The notes under the pieces: model-generated
The model's input: the letters and a program-made list of their open reading frames with translations, nothing else
Told to the model about the DNA's origin: nothing
Database searches by the model: none
Assembly (NCBI GenBank): GCA_034932485.1
Contig: JAYFOQ010000016.1
Span: 18,959-82,958 of the forward strand
Direction: 5' to 3'
DNA length: 64,000 nucleotides
Source of the DNA: Gordonibacter sp034932485
GTDB lineage: Bacteria; Actinomycetota; Coriobacteriia; Coriobacteriales; Eggerthellaceae
Shown: positions 44,235 through 53,248 of the stretch, in pieces
How positions within the stretch are numbered: position 1 is the stretch's first letter
Layout of the letters: each line of letters starts with the position of its first letter
Program-made: the position numbers and the translations under genes

Positions 44235-45527
44235 CTATTTTCCTACTACCTCGTTGAGCCACAGTTTCTCAATGACAGGGATGGCTGGACCAGAGGCCTC
44301 GGTAATGCGATGGGCAAGCAGTTCGTCGAGCGGAATCTGCGTGCTTTTTGGCGCGACATTATCAAACGACTCCTTTTGCTCGGCCGAGAGCTTGTCTGTG
44401 TCGAGTACCGTGATGGTACCAAGTGTTTGGTAGATAGATTGCTGCATTTCGGGCGAGAGCACCTCATTGATAGCAACAAGTGCGGCTGACTTGTGGGGGG
44501 CGTTCGCGGCTATGGCCATGAAGTTTGAGTTACCTACGGTGCCCGTGTCGAAGATAAACGACTTGGTGCTGGCGGGCAGCGTACCGTCATCCACCTTGCT
44601 CTGCGGAGCGCCGTACCCCATGCTCATAACAAGCTCGCCGTCGGCATACATGGTATCGACCGTGGTCGAGTCGGCGGGAAACGTGGTGCCCTTCTGCCAC
44701 AGGTAGGGGTTCAGCGAGCGCAGGTATTCAAGGCCCGGTTCGATAATCTCGCGCACGTTGTCGGGCGTGGCGTCGGCTTTCGTGAATTGGGACAGTTTCT
44801 CGAAGTTCTCTTTGCCAATGACGCCGGCTATAAGGCACGAAACAAACGCAGTGCCCGTGAAATCGCCCGGCTGCGGATAGGTCACCTTGCCAGCATTTTC
44901 TTGGCAGAACACGAGGAAACTCTTCGGGTCGGTCGGTGTCGTCGTAGTCTTTGCGCCGTTCACCCACATCTGCATCTGAGCTTTGCCGTACGGAGCCTCG
45001 AAGCCTTCCGTTGGCGAGCCGAAGTCGGTTGTAACCTCGGGGCTTTCCGCATTGATGTAGTCGTTGAAGTTGGGTAAGTAATGAGTGAACGGCCCCCACA
45101 GGTAGCCGTTCTCCTTGCATGAGTAGAAGTTTTCGCCGTTGATCCAGATGAAGTCTATGGTGCCTTCCTTGGTATTTGCCTGCATCTCGCCGGACAACTG
45201 CGTGAGGATGTCGTTGATGTTCATGCCCACAAGATCGAGCGTAATATCGTACTTCTGCTTCAAAGTAGGAGCGAGCACGTCCTCAATCCAGGCATTGCGG
45301 TTCTTATCCCCGCCGTAGCCGTACCAGCTTACGGTTTGTCCCTTTGCGGCTGCGAGGACGGCTTCCCAGTTCGCGTAATCGATGGCCGCCGCTGCAGCGT
45401 CTTTCGATGAGGCTGTAGAGCTGCCGCAGCCTGCCAGCATGCCTCCAGACATCATGCTCAGGCCGACGATGCCCGAGAGGCCGATGAAGGAGCGCCGGGT
45501 TAGGCGCATGGAATGTTGCTCGCTCAT
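44235..45527 (-). CDS. YnjB-type substrate-binding lipoprotein (Tat signal)
   Basis: 430 aa. Tat signal LTRRSFIGLSG followed by lipobox LAGC, so it is exported folded and lipid-anchored. The mature part matches YnjB proteins: GQTVSWYGYGGDKNRN near the start and IDFIWINGENFYSCKENGYLWG. First gene of the operon, with AGGAGGAACC before the ATG. The ligand is not known; YnjBCD has been predicted to carry thiamine-like or other small compounds. Neighbouring genes (nucleoside hydrolase, kinase-fold protein) suggest a salvage role. Confidence 0.82.
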   Translation of the reverse strand: MSEQHSMRLTRRSFIGLSGIVGLSMMSGGMLAGCGSSTASSKDAAAAAIDYANWEAVLAAAKGQTVSWYGYGGDKNRNAWIEDVLAPTLKQKYDITLDLVGMNINDILTQLSGEMQANTKEGTIDFIWINGENFYSCKENGYLWGPFTHYLPNFNDYINAESPEVTTDFGSPTEGFEAPYGKAQMQMWVNGAKTTTTPTDPKSFLVFCQENAGKVTYPQPGDFTGTAFVSCLIAGVIGKENFEKLSQFTKADATPDNVREIIEPGLEYLRSLNPYLWQKGTTFPADSTTVDTMYADGELVMSMGYGAPQSKVDDGTLPASTKSFIFDTGTVGNSNFMAIAANAPHKSAALVAINEVLSPEMQQSIYQTLGTITVLDTDKLSAEQKESFDNVAPKSTQIPLDELLAHRITEASGPAIPVIEKLWLNEVVGK

Positions 45528-45659
45528 GATGGGTTCCTCCTGCTGGTTCGTATGTACCGGATCGCAACGTGTCGGCTGGAACGAAGCGGCGGGACGGCAT
45601 TAGTGTAAGCTATCTGCGCTGCTTCTTCGCACTCGATCCAATGCGATTGCGAAAACTAT

Positions 45660-45690
45660 TATAAGACATAGTCTATTAAAAGACCTATGA
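45660..45690. promoter_or_regulatory. Candidate TetR operator/promoter of the importer operon
   Basis: AGAC-ATA-GTCT palindrome (45664-45674) within TAAGACATAGTCTATTA, next to AAAGACCTA. It lies between the TetR gene and the importer operon and shares an 11-mer with the 40249 site. Could also contain a -10 element. Confidence 0.5.
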
Positions 45691-45814
45691 GAATATAAGC
45701 TTTGAACAAACAATCGGTATGATGGAGGTGAGGGTGCCTTTTACGATGGGTCGAACCTTTACAGTGGAGAATGTGTGCTGCATGGTGGTGAATCCGCACA
45801 TAAGGTACTTCTTC

Positions 45815-46507
45815 TCATTTTGAGGCGGTGGGGTTTTCCGGCCAGGGAGGTGGGTCCATTACCCGCATGTTGAGACGCAATGTTTGTGTGATAAGGAGGG
45901 CTAATTCGTCATCGGTGATGTCTGGCTTGGCCTTCATCATTCCCACTAGGCCGAACAGGAGCATGCCGAATGTTTCGGGTACCAGCTGTATCTCGATCGT
46001 GCGGTACGCTGTGTACTCGGACACGATATAGCGTTGGATGCATGCTACGATCTCACACACGGCCCGCGTGGCGAACTCATCGCGCACGCCCAATTCTTCC
46101 AGTACGGCTATCATGGGGCGTGGTTGGCCTGATGCGGTGTAGAGCGCCCGGCGAAACGCCGATACGCATTTTTTTAACTCGGAGGGCGTGTTGCCAAAGG
46201 TGCGTAACTCGTTCCAAGTTGATACGCTTTCAATGAGGTCTTCCAGATAATCGTCCAGCACGGCAGCGGTTACAGCCTGCTTGTCGGGGAAGTAATAGTA
46301 CACCAGGCTGCGGGCAATGCCGGCCTCGCGAGCGATGGAGGCCAGGCTGGTAGGTGCTACTCCTTCGCGTTCGTACAACTCGCGCGCGGCCAGCATGATG
46401 TCGCCTGCCGTGCCATCCAACCGTGCGCTTTTACGCACCTGCCGCGTGACGGGACGCGGCAGGTGCGGGTTCACTCCCGGCATGGGCGCGCTGTTCTGTG
46501 GGGACAC
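45815..46507 (-). CDS. TetR-family repressor
   Basis: 230 aa. N-terminal HTH (about 30-80: DIMLAARELYEREGVAPTSLASIAREAGIARSLVYYYFPDK split over residues) preceded by a basic, Pro-rich extension; C-terminal ligand domain of about 140 residues ending MMKAKPDITDDELALLI. Same strand as and upstream of the importer operon, so it is the obvious regulator of that operon and perhaps of the divergent pair at 40.2 kb. Confidence 0.9.
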   Translation of the reverse strand: MSPQNSAPMPGVNPHLPRPVTRQVRKSARLDGTAGDIMLAARELYEREGVAPTSLASIAREAGIARSLVYYYFPDKQAVTAAVLDDYLEDLIESVSTWNELRTFGNTPSELKKCVSAFRRALYTASGQPRPMIAVLEELGVRDEFATRAVCEIVACIQRYIVSEYTAYRTIEIQLVPETFGMLLFGLVGMMKAKPDITDDELALLITQTLRLNMRVMDPPPWPENPTASK

Positions 46508-46586
46508 GACGGCTCCTTTGTTCGTCCGGGAAGCCGCTGCGTGTATACGCCCTCACGCGTAGCGGCTCCGTTTGTGGGCGGATCCT

Positions 46587-46631
46587 GGACGCGCAGACCT
46601 CGGACACGCAGGCTCCGGACACGCAGACCTA
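46587..46631. repeat. Three tandem 15-bp repeats
   Basis: Units GGACGCGCAGACCTC (46587-46601), GGACACGCAGGCTCC (46602-46616) and GGACACGCAGACCTA (46617-46631). The last overlaps the stop codon of the DUF5692-like gene. Length is a multiple of three, so the array could once have been coding. Confidence 0.85.
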
Positions 46632-47588
46632 GCGGTTTTCCTCGACGACCTCCCGATAGCTCTTGGTGTCAGTATAAAGCTCATCTCTTAGTGGGTTAAG
46701 ATGTCGCGTGCGAATCCGATGAAATTGGTAGGCGGCAAGTGCCACGTTGGCGGCAAGCGCCACCAAGCTCACGACGAAAAACGCGACCGGATTGTGTGTG
46801 GTGGGAATTTCCGCAAACGTGTAGAACTGCGGCACCGCCATGGCAAACATTGCGTACAGTCCTAGCGTTTGCGCGCGGTGTTGCAACCAGGCGCCGCGCT
46901 TCGTGAAGAACGTGGGAATAGTGCAGGCAATGAGCAGAGCTAAGCCCGTGTATGTGGAATGGTCGGACATGCAGTTGTAGGTGTAGGCGAAATTCCACAG
47001 GTCGTAGGCGATGATCCACATCCAAATCATGTCGGGCCAAATCATGTCTTTCGATTTGTCTTTGGAAATAAAGATGCCGAACCAACCGCAGATAGTGATG
47101 ATGTTCAGGATGCCGGCTATCGCGTTCATAATGTTCCACGGACCGGAGATCATCCATACGTGGTCGACCACGGAGCCACTCCATAGCCCGAAGCTGAACA
47201 TCTGCACGTCGCGTACCACGGCCTCGGCAATGTTGATAGCCAGGATGAGCGGAGGAAAACAGAGCGCCCAGCGCTTTTCGTATAGGTAGTGCGTTCGACC
47301 GTCGGCTCCGCGCCATTTTACGAACCTGAGCGCCATAAACCCCACGCATCCAGCCAAAGCGGAATACGTTTTGGCCCAGTTAAACCAGTTACCCGTGCCG
47401 TACTCGTTTCCGGGCGCGGCGGTGTAGGGCCACACGAACACGGTTAGCACGATGGGCGCGATAATAAATAGCGCCACGCCACCCCATGCGCTCGTGCGCC
47501 CCAGTTCGTTGAACGCCATCAGAGCAAACAGTACGAACAGCCAGATGGCCCACACTGTAGGGTCGCTTGCTTGGTATAGGATTCCCAT
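46629..47588 (-). CDS. DUF5692-like multi-pass membrane protein (second copy)
   Basis: 319 aa with about eight or nine membrane helices. Family features shared with the gene at 47689: LVLFALMAFNELGR/IGMNELSR in helix 1-2, PIVLTVFVWP, SGPWNIMNAIAGILNIITICGWFGI, and DLWNFAYTYNCMSDHSTYTGLALL. No enzyme or transporter motif. AAGGAGGTACCCC precedes the ATG. It follows its paralogue by 100 bp and both probably form one operon. Function unknown; closeness to the MarR/Mo-enzyme genes suggests a link with that respiratory system. Confidence 0.8.
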   Translation of the reverse strand: MGILYQASDPTVWAIWLFVLFALMAFNELGRTSAWGGVALFIIAPIVLTVFVWPYTAAPGNEYGTGNWFNWAKTYSALAGCVGFMALRFVKWRGADGRTHYLYEKRWALCFPPLILAINIAEAVVRDVQMFSFGLWSGSVVDHVWMISGPWNIMNAIAGILNIITICGWFGIFISKDKSKDMIWPDMIWMWIIAYDLWNFAYTYNCMSDHSTYTGLALLIACTIPTFFTKRGAWLQHRAQTLGLYAMFAMAVPQFYTFAEIPTTHNPVAFFVVSLVALAANVALAAYQFHRIRTRHLNPLRDELYTDTKSYREVVEENR

Positions 47589-47688
47589 GGGGTACCTCCT
47601 TGGATCGAGTGGTTCCCGGGTTGTGCGGCACGCGAGCTGCTGCGGTCACTTGCGAGCTGCGCACGTGTAGCCAATCGTACTTTTGGTG

Positions 47689-48711
47689 CTAGGGGCGCGT
47701 TACCATTGTGTCCACACGGCCCTTCTCGTCCCATGCTGCAACGTAGCCAAACTCTTCTAAGTTCTCCAGCGCCGCTTTGCGTTCGTTTTCGGGAACGTTG
47801 ATGTTGCTCAGGTAGACGCTGCGGTATCGCGGACTATCGATGAACAGCTCGCGTTTGAACGGATTGCGCTTCTTTATCAGCATGGTGCGCACCTGATACA
47901 CCGCCACGCACGCGTTGAACACAAGAGCAATTACGGAAATAAGCATATGGGCAGCGGGATTGTTGGTGGAATGTACCACAAACATGGGGTGCAGGAAGAA
48001 CCACGGCACCGTCATGGTAACAATCATGTTGACAGCCAACGTACGTACGCGATGCTGCGCGTAGGCACCGCGCTTGATGAAGAACGCCGGAATGGTGCAG
48101 GCAAGCAGGAGGACTAGGCCGCAGTACATGGAGCGGTCCGACACGCTGTTGTAGGTGTACGCGAAGTTCCATAGGTCGTATCCGATAATCCAAAACCACA
48201 TTTGATCAGGCCAAATATAGTCCTTCTTCTTTCCGCGGCTTACAATTATGCCGAAAAATCCGCAGATGCACAGCGCGTTTAGAATGCCGGCCACACCGTT
48301 GATGATGTTCCATGGTCCGCCCACCACCATGTAGCCGTCCACCATGCCGGTTACGCCCGCCAGTTGGAAGTCGCGGATGCATGCTTCCAGAATGTTGATG
48401 GCGAAGATGATGGGCGGGATGCATACGATGTACTTCTTTTGGAATGCGGGGAAATACACGATAAGCCATCCCAGAATGGCACCCGCCAGGCATGAGTACG
48501 TTTTCACCCACTGGAACCAGGTGCCTGCACCTGTGCCCTCGACGGCGGTGTTTGGCCACACGAATACCGTTAGTACGATGGGTAGCGCGACGAACATGGC
48601 CGCGCCGATCCACTTGTTCAGGCGGGAAAGCTCGTTCATTCCTATGAGGAATACCAGGTAGATAACCACGCTTACCAGAGCTGTCGCCGAAAGTGGTTCG
48701 TAGAAGAACAT
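47689..48711 (-). CDS. DUF5692-like multi-pass membrane protein (first copy)
   Basis: 340 aa, about eight or nine helices, paralogue of 46629 with conserved GGPWNIINGVAGILNALCICGFFGI and YDLWNFAYTYNSVSDRSMY. The C-terminus (about 300-340) is soluble and charged. I take ATG 48711 (AAGGGGAAGGGG upstream); a longer frame to 48834 has no family support. The aromatic-rich WNFAYTYN helix is conserved in both copies and may line a binding site. Function unknown. Confidence 0.8.
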   Translation of the reverse strand: MFFYEPLSATALVSVVIYLVFLIGMNELSRLNKWIGAAMFVALPIVLTVFVWPNTAVEGTGAGTWFQWVKTYSCLAGAILGWLIVYFPAFQKKYIVCIPPIIFAINILEACIRDFQLAGVTGMVDGYMVVGGPWNIINGVAGILNALCICGFFGIIVSRGKKKDYIWPDQMWFWIIGYDLWNFAYTYNSVSDRSMYCGLVLLLACTIPAFFIKRGAYAQHRVRTLAVNMIVTMTVPWFFLHPMFVVHSTNNPAAHMLISVIALVFNACVAVYQVRTMLIKKRNPFKRELFIDSPRYRSVYLSNINVPENERKAALENLEEFGYVAAWDEKGRVDTMVTRP

Positions 48712-48860
48712 AAGAGCCCCTTCCCCTTGAATATGTACGAGCCGTCTTCCAGAAAACGCCCGAAAGCTCGATGCGCCCTCCGTATAACACGGTTCGCCTC
48801 TATTGAGGCACAGCATAGCAAGGAGATTTTCCATGAGCTTGACGCTTTAGTATTGAAGCG

Positions 48861-49076
48861 TCAAATTCGGATTTTGTTGTCGATCTCTTCACCCTCGAGG
48901 TTCATGCGCTCTATGGTCGTGTCGCCGACGATGTTGGCTAGGATGCCCTTGCGTTCGTCGAGGATGCGCCATACGTGTGAGGGCGGGAAGTAGTTTTGAA
49001 TGTAGGAGACGATAAAGATGGCGCAGACGAGCAAGATGGCGATTTTGATGACGTTGTACAGAAAGAATTGAATCAT
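48861..49076 (-). pseudogene. Truncated YraQ-type permease fragment
   Basis: 71 residues. The first 45 (FFLYNVIKIAILLVCAIFIVSYIQNYFPPSHVWRIL in part, then ANIVG) look like the N-terminal helix and the ERTRxxL-like segment of COG0701/YraQ permeases, which are about 330 aa and continue into a conserved PFCSCS motif absent here. The tail after ANIVG is unrelated. It seems a 5' remnant. The start codon lies inside a 12-bp inverted repeat. Confidence 0.5.
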
Positions 49077-49103
49077 ATTGCCAATGCGGTGATTGGCAAT
49101 ATG
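49074..49103. repeat. Perfect 12-bp inverted repeat
   Basis: CATATTGCCAAT (49074-49085) and ATTGGCAATATG (49092-49103) with a 6-bp spacer. No T run. It overlaps the start codon of the permease remnant and lies 160 bp past the MarR gene; a regulator-binding site or a mobile-element end are both possible. Confidence 0.75.
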
Positions 49104-49261
49104 AAGGCATTACAAAGGCGCACAGCATGAATACGCGCGGCTTTTCGTGAATAAGGGCAATCTCAATGTGCTGTTTTAGTTGATCGGTTAGTGCTTGCGC
49201 TCTGCTCGCGACTTGTTGCTCCGTCGGGCAGGCTGTCGGTCTCGGCAAAACGTTGTGTTGC

Positions 49262-50158
49262 TTACAGCAATAAGTGGCGTTTCTGGTTCTTGCGAAGAAT
49301 CTTGTGCGCGATGTTGTCGTAATGCTCGAAAGACTGCTCATTGGTCTTGCAAATGTTGTTGCGAAAAGCATCGACTATCTGAGGTGTTATGCGCTCGAGC
49401 TTGCGTTTGCCCTCGTCGGTGATGAACAGGGTGCTCGAACGTCGGTCGGAATTGCTGTGTTCTCGTCTCAAGCGTCCGTGATGCTCGAGCTTCGATGAGG
49501 CAACGGTGATCTCGTTCGATCTGAGTAGCAGCCGACGTGATGCGTCGCTCGGGCGCATGCCCTCCGGTTGCTCGGACAGTAAGTAAAGAAGTCGGTATTC
49601 GTTAAGCGAGATGTTGGCGCGTTTCATCTGCCGTCCCAATTCGACACCGATGACCCAGGCCGAATCAATGTAGGCATTCTCGACGCTCATGGTTTCGTTG
49701 GTGATGTAGGCCAAGTTGTGGCGCATCGCCGTCGATTGGGAATCTTTGAATGTTAGCGTCAGTTCTTCGGCCGTGTATTCCGACCAAAATTCGTGTGCAA
49801 GTTCCTTGATGGCGGGATCGATCTCCTCGATGAGATCCCGCCCATTTTCCGTGATGCGGACATACACGATGCGCTTGTCGGAGGTGTCATAGCTGCGCTG
49901 GATGGCTTTGTGTTTTTCTAGGTTGTTTAGCGCGTTTGTTATCGTTGCTAAGCTGAGGCTTAGCTTGTCGGCGATAGCCGTGACGTTGATGCCGTCAGGA
50001 TTCATGAAGAGCCTAATGAGAATGCGGTATTGGGTTATCGAGATGCTAGCATGATCGGCGACGATGTCGGATGCAAGGCGAGACAGCAAGACACTGATGG
50101 TTATCCAATCTGTATGGCCTTGATTTGCAAACAATTGAGTCCCCTTATCAATGAGCAC
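49262..50158 (-). CDS. Tandem MarR-domain regulator
   Basis: 298 aa containing two MarR winged-helix units in one chain. Unit 1 (about 20-150) has NVTAIADKLSLSLATITNALNNLEKHKAIQR and the wing DTSDKRIVYVRITENG. Unit 2 (about 165-290) has RPSDASRRLLLRSNEITVASSKLEHHGRLRR and SDRRSSTLFITDEGKRKL. MarR proteins normally dimerise from 140-160-aa chains, so this may be a built-in dimer. It is divergent from the Mo-enzyme operon at 50331 and likely regulates it, and perhaps the DUF5692 genes. GTG start at 50158, uncertain. Confidence 0.85.
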   Translation of the reverse strand: MLIDKGTQLFANQGHTDWITISVLLSRLASDIVADHASISITQYRILIRLFMNPDGINVTAIADKLSLSLATITNALNNLEKHKAIQRSYDTSDKRIVYVRITENGRDLIEEIDPAIKELAHEFWSEYTAEELTLTFKDSQSTAMRHNLAYITNETMSVENAYIDSAWVIGVELGRQMKRANISLNEYRLLYLLSEQPEGMRPSDASRRLLLRSNEITVASSKLEHHGRLRREHSNSDRRSSTLFITDEGKRKLERITPQIVDAFRNNICKTNEQSFEHYDNIAHKILRKNQKRHLLL

Positions 50159-50330
50159 CTCAAATTGATTTTCAACATTAGTTATTATACAAAATAGAAC
50201 TTTATCTATCTAGCCTCTTCCTTGCCCACCCATGGTGACTTCTTTGCTATTCTTAATTTCTATGGAGGGCATGTACGTCGCGGTTTTTCGACGCGTTTCA
50301 TGTTCTGCGGGGCCAGTGAGAGGAGAAATC

Positions 50331-52739
50331 ATGTCTGATGAGAAGTGGGTTTGCACAGCTTGTCCCGGATGGGGAGACCATGAGTTCTGCGCTATCAAGA
50401 CGATTGTGAAGGATGGCAAGATCGTGCGTACCGAAGCCGTCGACTATCAGGGTGCTGAAGCGGGGGAAGGGCATTGCTGCCAAAAGGGAATCATGTCGTG
50501 GCGCCAAGTGTACGCACCCGACAGGTTGCTGCATCCGCTCAAACGCGTTGGCGAACGCGGTGCGGGCGAGTGGGAGCAGATTTCGTGGGATCAGGCTTTC
50601 GACGAAATTGGCGCAAAGCTCATGGAGATCAAGCAGAATTACGGGCCGGAGGCGGTGACGTTCTGGAATATCACGACAAGCCTTCCGCCTTCGCAGGGTC
50701 TTGATTCGTTGTTGGGTGAGCGGTTGAACTGCCTTTGGGGAGGCACCGACCCGCTCAATGCGTACGGGTTGGATAACGGGCCTTATTATGCATCTTATTT
50801 CGATTTAGGCGATTTTTACAAATATATGATGATTGATCCCGTCAAGTTCGACGGTGCGACCTACATTATCGTATGGGGTGGCAATCCGGTTGAAAACCAG
50901 CAGCGTTGCGCCAAACACATTGTTGAAGCGAAAAGTCGCGGTGCGAAGATCGTCGATATCGGGCTGTTGTTCGATGCTACGGCGGGGTATGCGGATTGGT
51001 TCATTCCCGTTAAGCCGGGGTCGGACACGGCACTGGCGTTGTGTATGGCCAGCCAGATCGTGCAGCGCGGCGAGGCGGATATGCCGTATATGGTGAAGTA
51101 CACTGTGGCACCTTTGCTTGTCGACGTGGGAACGGGGCTGTTCGCGCAGAGTGAGGGCTGGTTCTATTACTGGGATGCGGATGCCGACATCATCAAGCCA
51201 TGTGCGCGTGGTGCCGAGGAGTATGAGGGAACGCCTGCAACCGAAGGCGTGTTTGAATTTAACGGTAGAACATACAAACCGGCGTTTCAGCTGCTGAAAG
51301 AACATCTTGGCACCTACACGCCCGAATACCAGGAATCCATAACGGGCGTTCCAGCGGCTGATGTTATCAAGCTAGCGGAAGAGTATTCCGCCCACAGGCC
51401 CTCGTTTATCGTTGGTGCGTTGGGATTGCGTTATCAGAACCAAGGCGATGCGTATCGTGCTTTTTACCTTTTGGGTATGTTGACGGGCAATCTCGGCCAA
51501 CTGAATGGTGGCGTTACGTCGGAGATTCAGCCGTGTGGGTTCCCTCTGGGCTTCAACAACGGGTCCATTGTGTTTCCTGAAGGTCCCGAAAACGACAAAG
51601 CGCATTACGTGAAGCAGGCTGACTATTTCGAAGACGTGAAAAAGGGCAAGTATAAAGCGTTTCTCAAATTGGCGGGCAATCCCGTACACAACTGCCCCAA
51701 TCGAAGTCGATGGATCGAGGATACGTTTCCCCAGATGGAGCTTATTGTTGACATTGACGTGTGGATGACCGACACAGGTGAGTACTCCGACTACGTGCTG
51801 CCGGCGTGTATGCCGTTCGAGCGCGAGGAACTTATTGCTGCGGCACAGTACAACCATATTGTGCTACAAGAACCGGCTGTTGAACCACAGGGCGAGTGTA
51901 AAGATCCCGCCTCCATTTACCACGGGTTGGCAAAGCGGCTCGGTTTGGGCGACTATTTCGACAAAACGGCTGATGAATGGATTAGCATGCGGTTGGATAC
52001 ACCTTATCCTCTCATTGCGAACGTTGAGCCTAAAATCACCATCGAGCGTCTGAAGCAGGAAAAGCTCATTCGCGCGGCGGTTCCTCCTGTTCCATGGGAT
52101 CCGTTTTTGGGGATGAAGTTCGAAACGCCAACCGGGCACATGGAATTTTACTGCGATAGATTGCAAGCGGTCGATTTGCCGTTAGCGACGTACCACGAGC
52201 CCTACGAAACGCCAACGGTGAAAAGCCTTGCGGAAGGCACGGCTAAGCATCCCTATCAGTTCTTCAGCGGGAGGCAGCGCTTCTTCATGCAGTCCATGTT
52301 CACAGACGATCCTGTCATGGCCGAGCTTTCGGGCGGAAAGCCGACGGGACGCATTAATCCCGTCGATGCGCGACGCGAGGGAATTGTTGACGGTGATCGA
52401 TGCCAAGTGTTCAACGAGCGCGGCAAAGTTGTCATTGAGATGCGGCTTGACCAGGCGATACCTCCTGGAACCGTGCAGGTGTGGTTTGGCTGGCGCAAGC
52501 GGTCGTTCGAAGAGGGTGGTATGTATTCCGAACTGCTTGTGCCGTTGGGTGATGCGGATACTATCGATGCCGCAGCCGACTATTGGTACCAATGCGTTAG
52601 CAATGAGGGCAAAGTCGGCGCGCTGCTTTCGGGCTTTGCCGTATCGGGTATGGCGGGCGCATGGGACACCATCTGGGATTGTGCGTGCGATATTCGTAAA
52701 CTTGATAAAGCATCGGATGATAAAGCTGAGGAGGCATAA
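50331..52739 (+). CDS. Molybdopterin oxidoreductase, atypical Fe-S motif (paralogue 1)
   Basis: 802-aa bis-MGD enzyme of the DMSO-reductase superfamily without Tat signal, so cytoplasmic. N-terminal Fe-S region CTACPGWGDHEFC (Cys8, Cys11, Cys20) and HCCQKG (Cys49/50); then ERISW-like EQISWDQAFDEIG, MGD-binding IIVWGGNPVENQ and GALGLRYQNQGDAYRA, and a C-terminal domain with PVDARREGIVDGDRC. At the usual Mo-ligand region there is no Cys, Sec or obvious Ser but a conserved Asp148 (GLDNGP). ATG 50331 has GAGAGGAGAAATC. Followed at once by a 4Fe-4S subunit gene. Substrate unknown; 4Fe-4S-partnered relatives include transhydroxylase- and dehydroxylase-type enzymes. Confidence 0.88.
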   Translation: MSDEKWVCTACPGWGDHEFCAIKTIVKDGKIVRTEAVDYQGAEAGEGHCCQKGIMSWRQVYAPDRLLHPLKRVGERGAGEWEQISWDQAFDEIGAKLMEIKQNYGPEAVTFWNITTSLPPSQGLDSLLGERLNCLWGGTDPLNAYGLDNGPYYASYFDLGDFYKYMMIDPVKFDGATYIIVWGGNPVENQQRCAKHIVEAKSRGAKIVDIGLLFDATAGYADWFIPVKPGSDTALALCMASQIVQRGEADMPYMVKYTVAPLLVDVGTGLFAQSEGWFYYWDADADIIKPCARGAEEYEGTPATEGVFEFNGRTYKPAFQLLKEHLGTYTPEYQESITGVPAADVIKLAEEYSAHRPSFIVGALGLRYQNQGDAYRAFYLLGMLTGNLGQLNGGVTSEIQPCGFPLGFNNGSIVFPEGPENDKAHYVKQADYFEDVKKGKYKAFLKLAGNPVHNCPNRSRWIEDTFPQMELIVDIDVWMTDTGEYSDYVLPACMPFEREELIAAAQYNHIVLQEPAVEPQGECKDPASIYHGLAKRLGLGDYFDKTADEWISMRLDTPYPLIANVEPKITIERLKQEKLIRAAVPPVPWDPFLGMKFETPTGHMEFYCDRLQAVDLPLATYHEPYETPTVKSLAEGTAKHPYQFFSGRQRFFMQSMFTDDPVMAELSGGKPTGRINPVDARREGIVDGDRCQVFNERGKVVIEMRLDQAIPPGTVQVWFGWRKRSFEEGGMYSELLVPLGDADTIDAAADYWYQCVSNEGKVGALLSGFAVSGMAGAWDTIWDCACDIRKLDKASDDKAEEA

Positions 52740-52740
52740 T

Positions 52741-53196
52741 ATGGCGAAGAACAATGTGACGGCTCATTCCCCGCGCGCAATCGAACTTGAAGAGGATGTC
52801 ATTTTCGTCGATCTGCTTCGCTGTACGGGATGCTGGACATGCGCGCTTTCGTGTATGACAGGAAACGGCCTGAAAGATGGCGAGCATTTCGTGAGTGTCA
52901 GAACGCTGGGAAGCGGCGAGGGTATTGATCGACCGGCGGGGACGTGGCCCAACTTACATATGAGTTGGATGCCGGTGTACGCGAAAGCTTGCATCAAATG
53001 TCAAGACCGATGCAGGGTTGGCGAGGTTCCGTATTGTGTGAAGAACTGTCCCAATAAGGCGCTTGTTTATGGTGCCGGTGTACCCGAGAAGATGAAAGCC
53101 GCGCGCGATCGCGGAGCACGCATTTTCTCGCTGCCTGCTTGGGAAAAAACAAGATCAGACATTGTATATGCAAGCCCTGATCGAGAAATAATCTAA
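52741..53196 (+). CDS. Four-cluster ferredoxin-type subunit of Mo enzyme (paralogue 1)
   Basis: 151 aa, electron-transfer partner of the preceding enzyme. Cys motifs CTGCWTCALSC (about 28-38), then CIKCQDRCRVGEVPYCVKNCP; ordering resembles DmsB/AthS-type small subunits but is shorter. Begins one base after the catalytic gene stop, with GAGGAGG. No membrane anchor gene follows. The N-terminal extension of about 20 residues is absent from the paralogue at 60765. Confidence 0.9.
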   Translation: MAKNNVTAHSPRAIELEEDVIFVDLLRCTGCWTCALSCMTGNGLKDGEHFVSVRTLGSGEGIDRPAGTWPNLHMSWMPVYAKACIKCQDRCRVGEVPYCVKNCPNKALVYGAGVPEKMKAARDRGARIFSLPAWEKTRSDIVYASPDREII

Positions 53197-53248
53197 ATGG
53201 AATCGATTGTCGATTCTGCTACGTGATCAGAAAGCGAGGATGGTGTAC

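Noticed and set aside
48861..49076. Treating the 71-aa membrane peptide as an intact small protein
   Set aside because: Its first half resembles the start of a much larger permease and the rest diverges abruptly, so a remnant is more likely.
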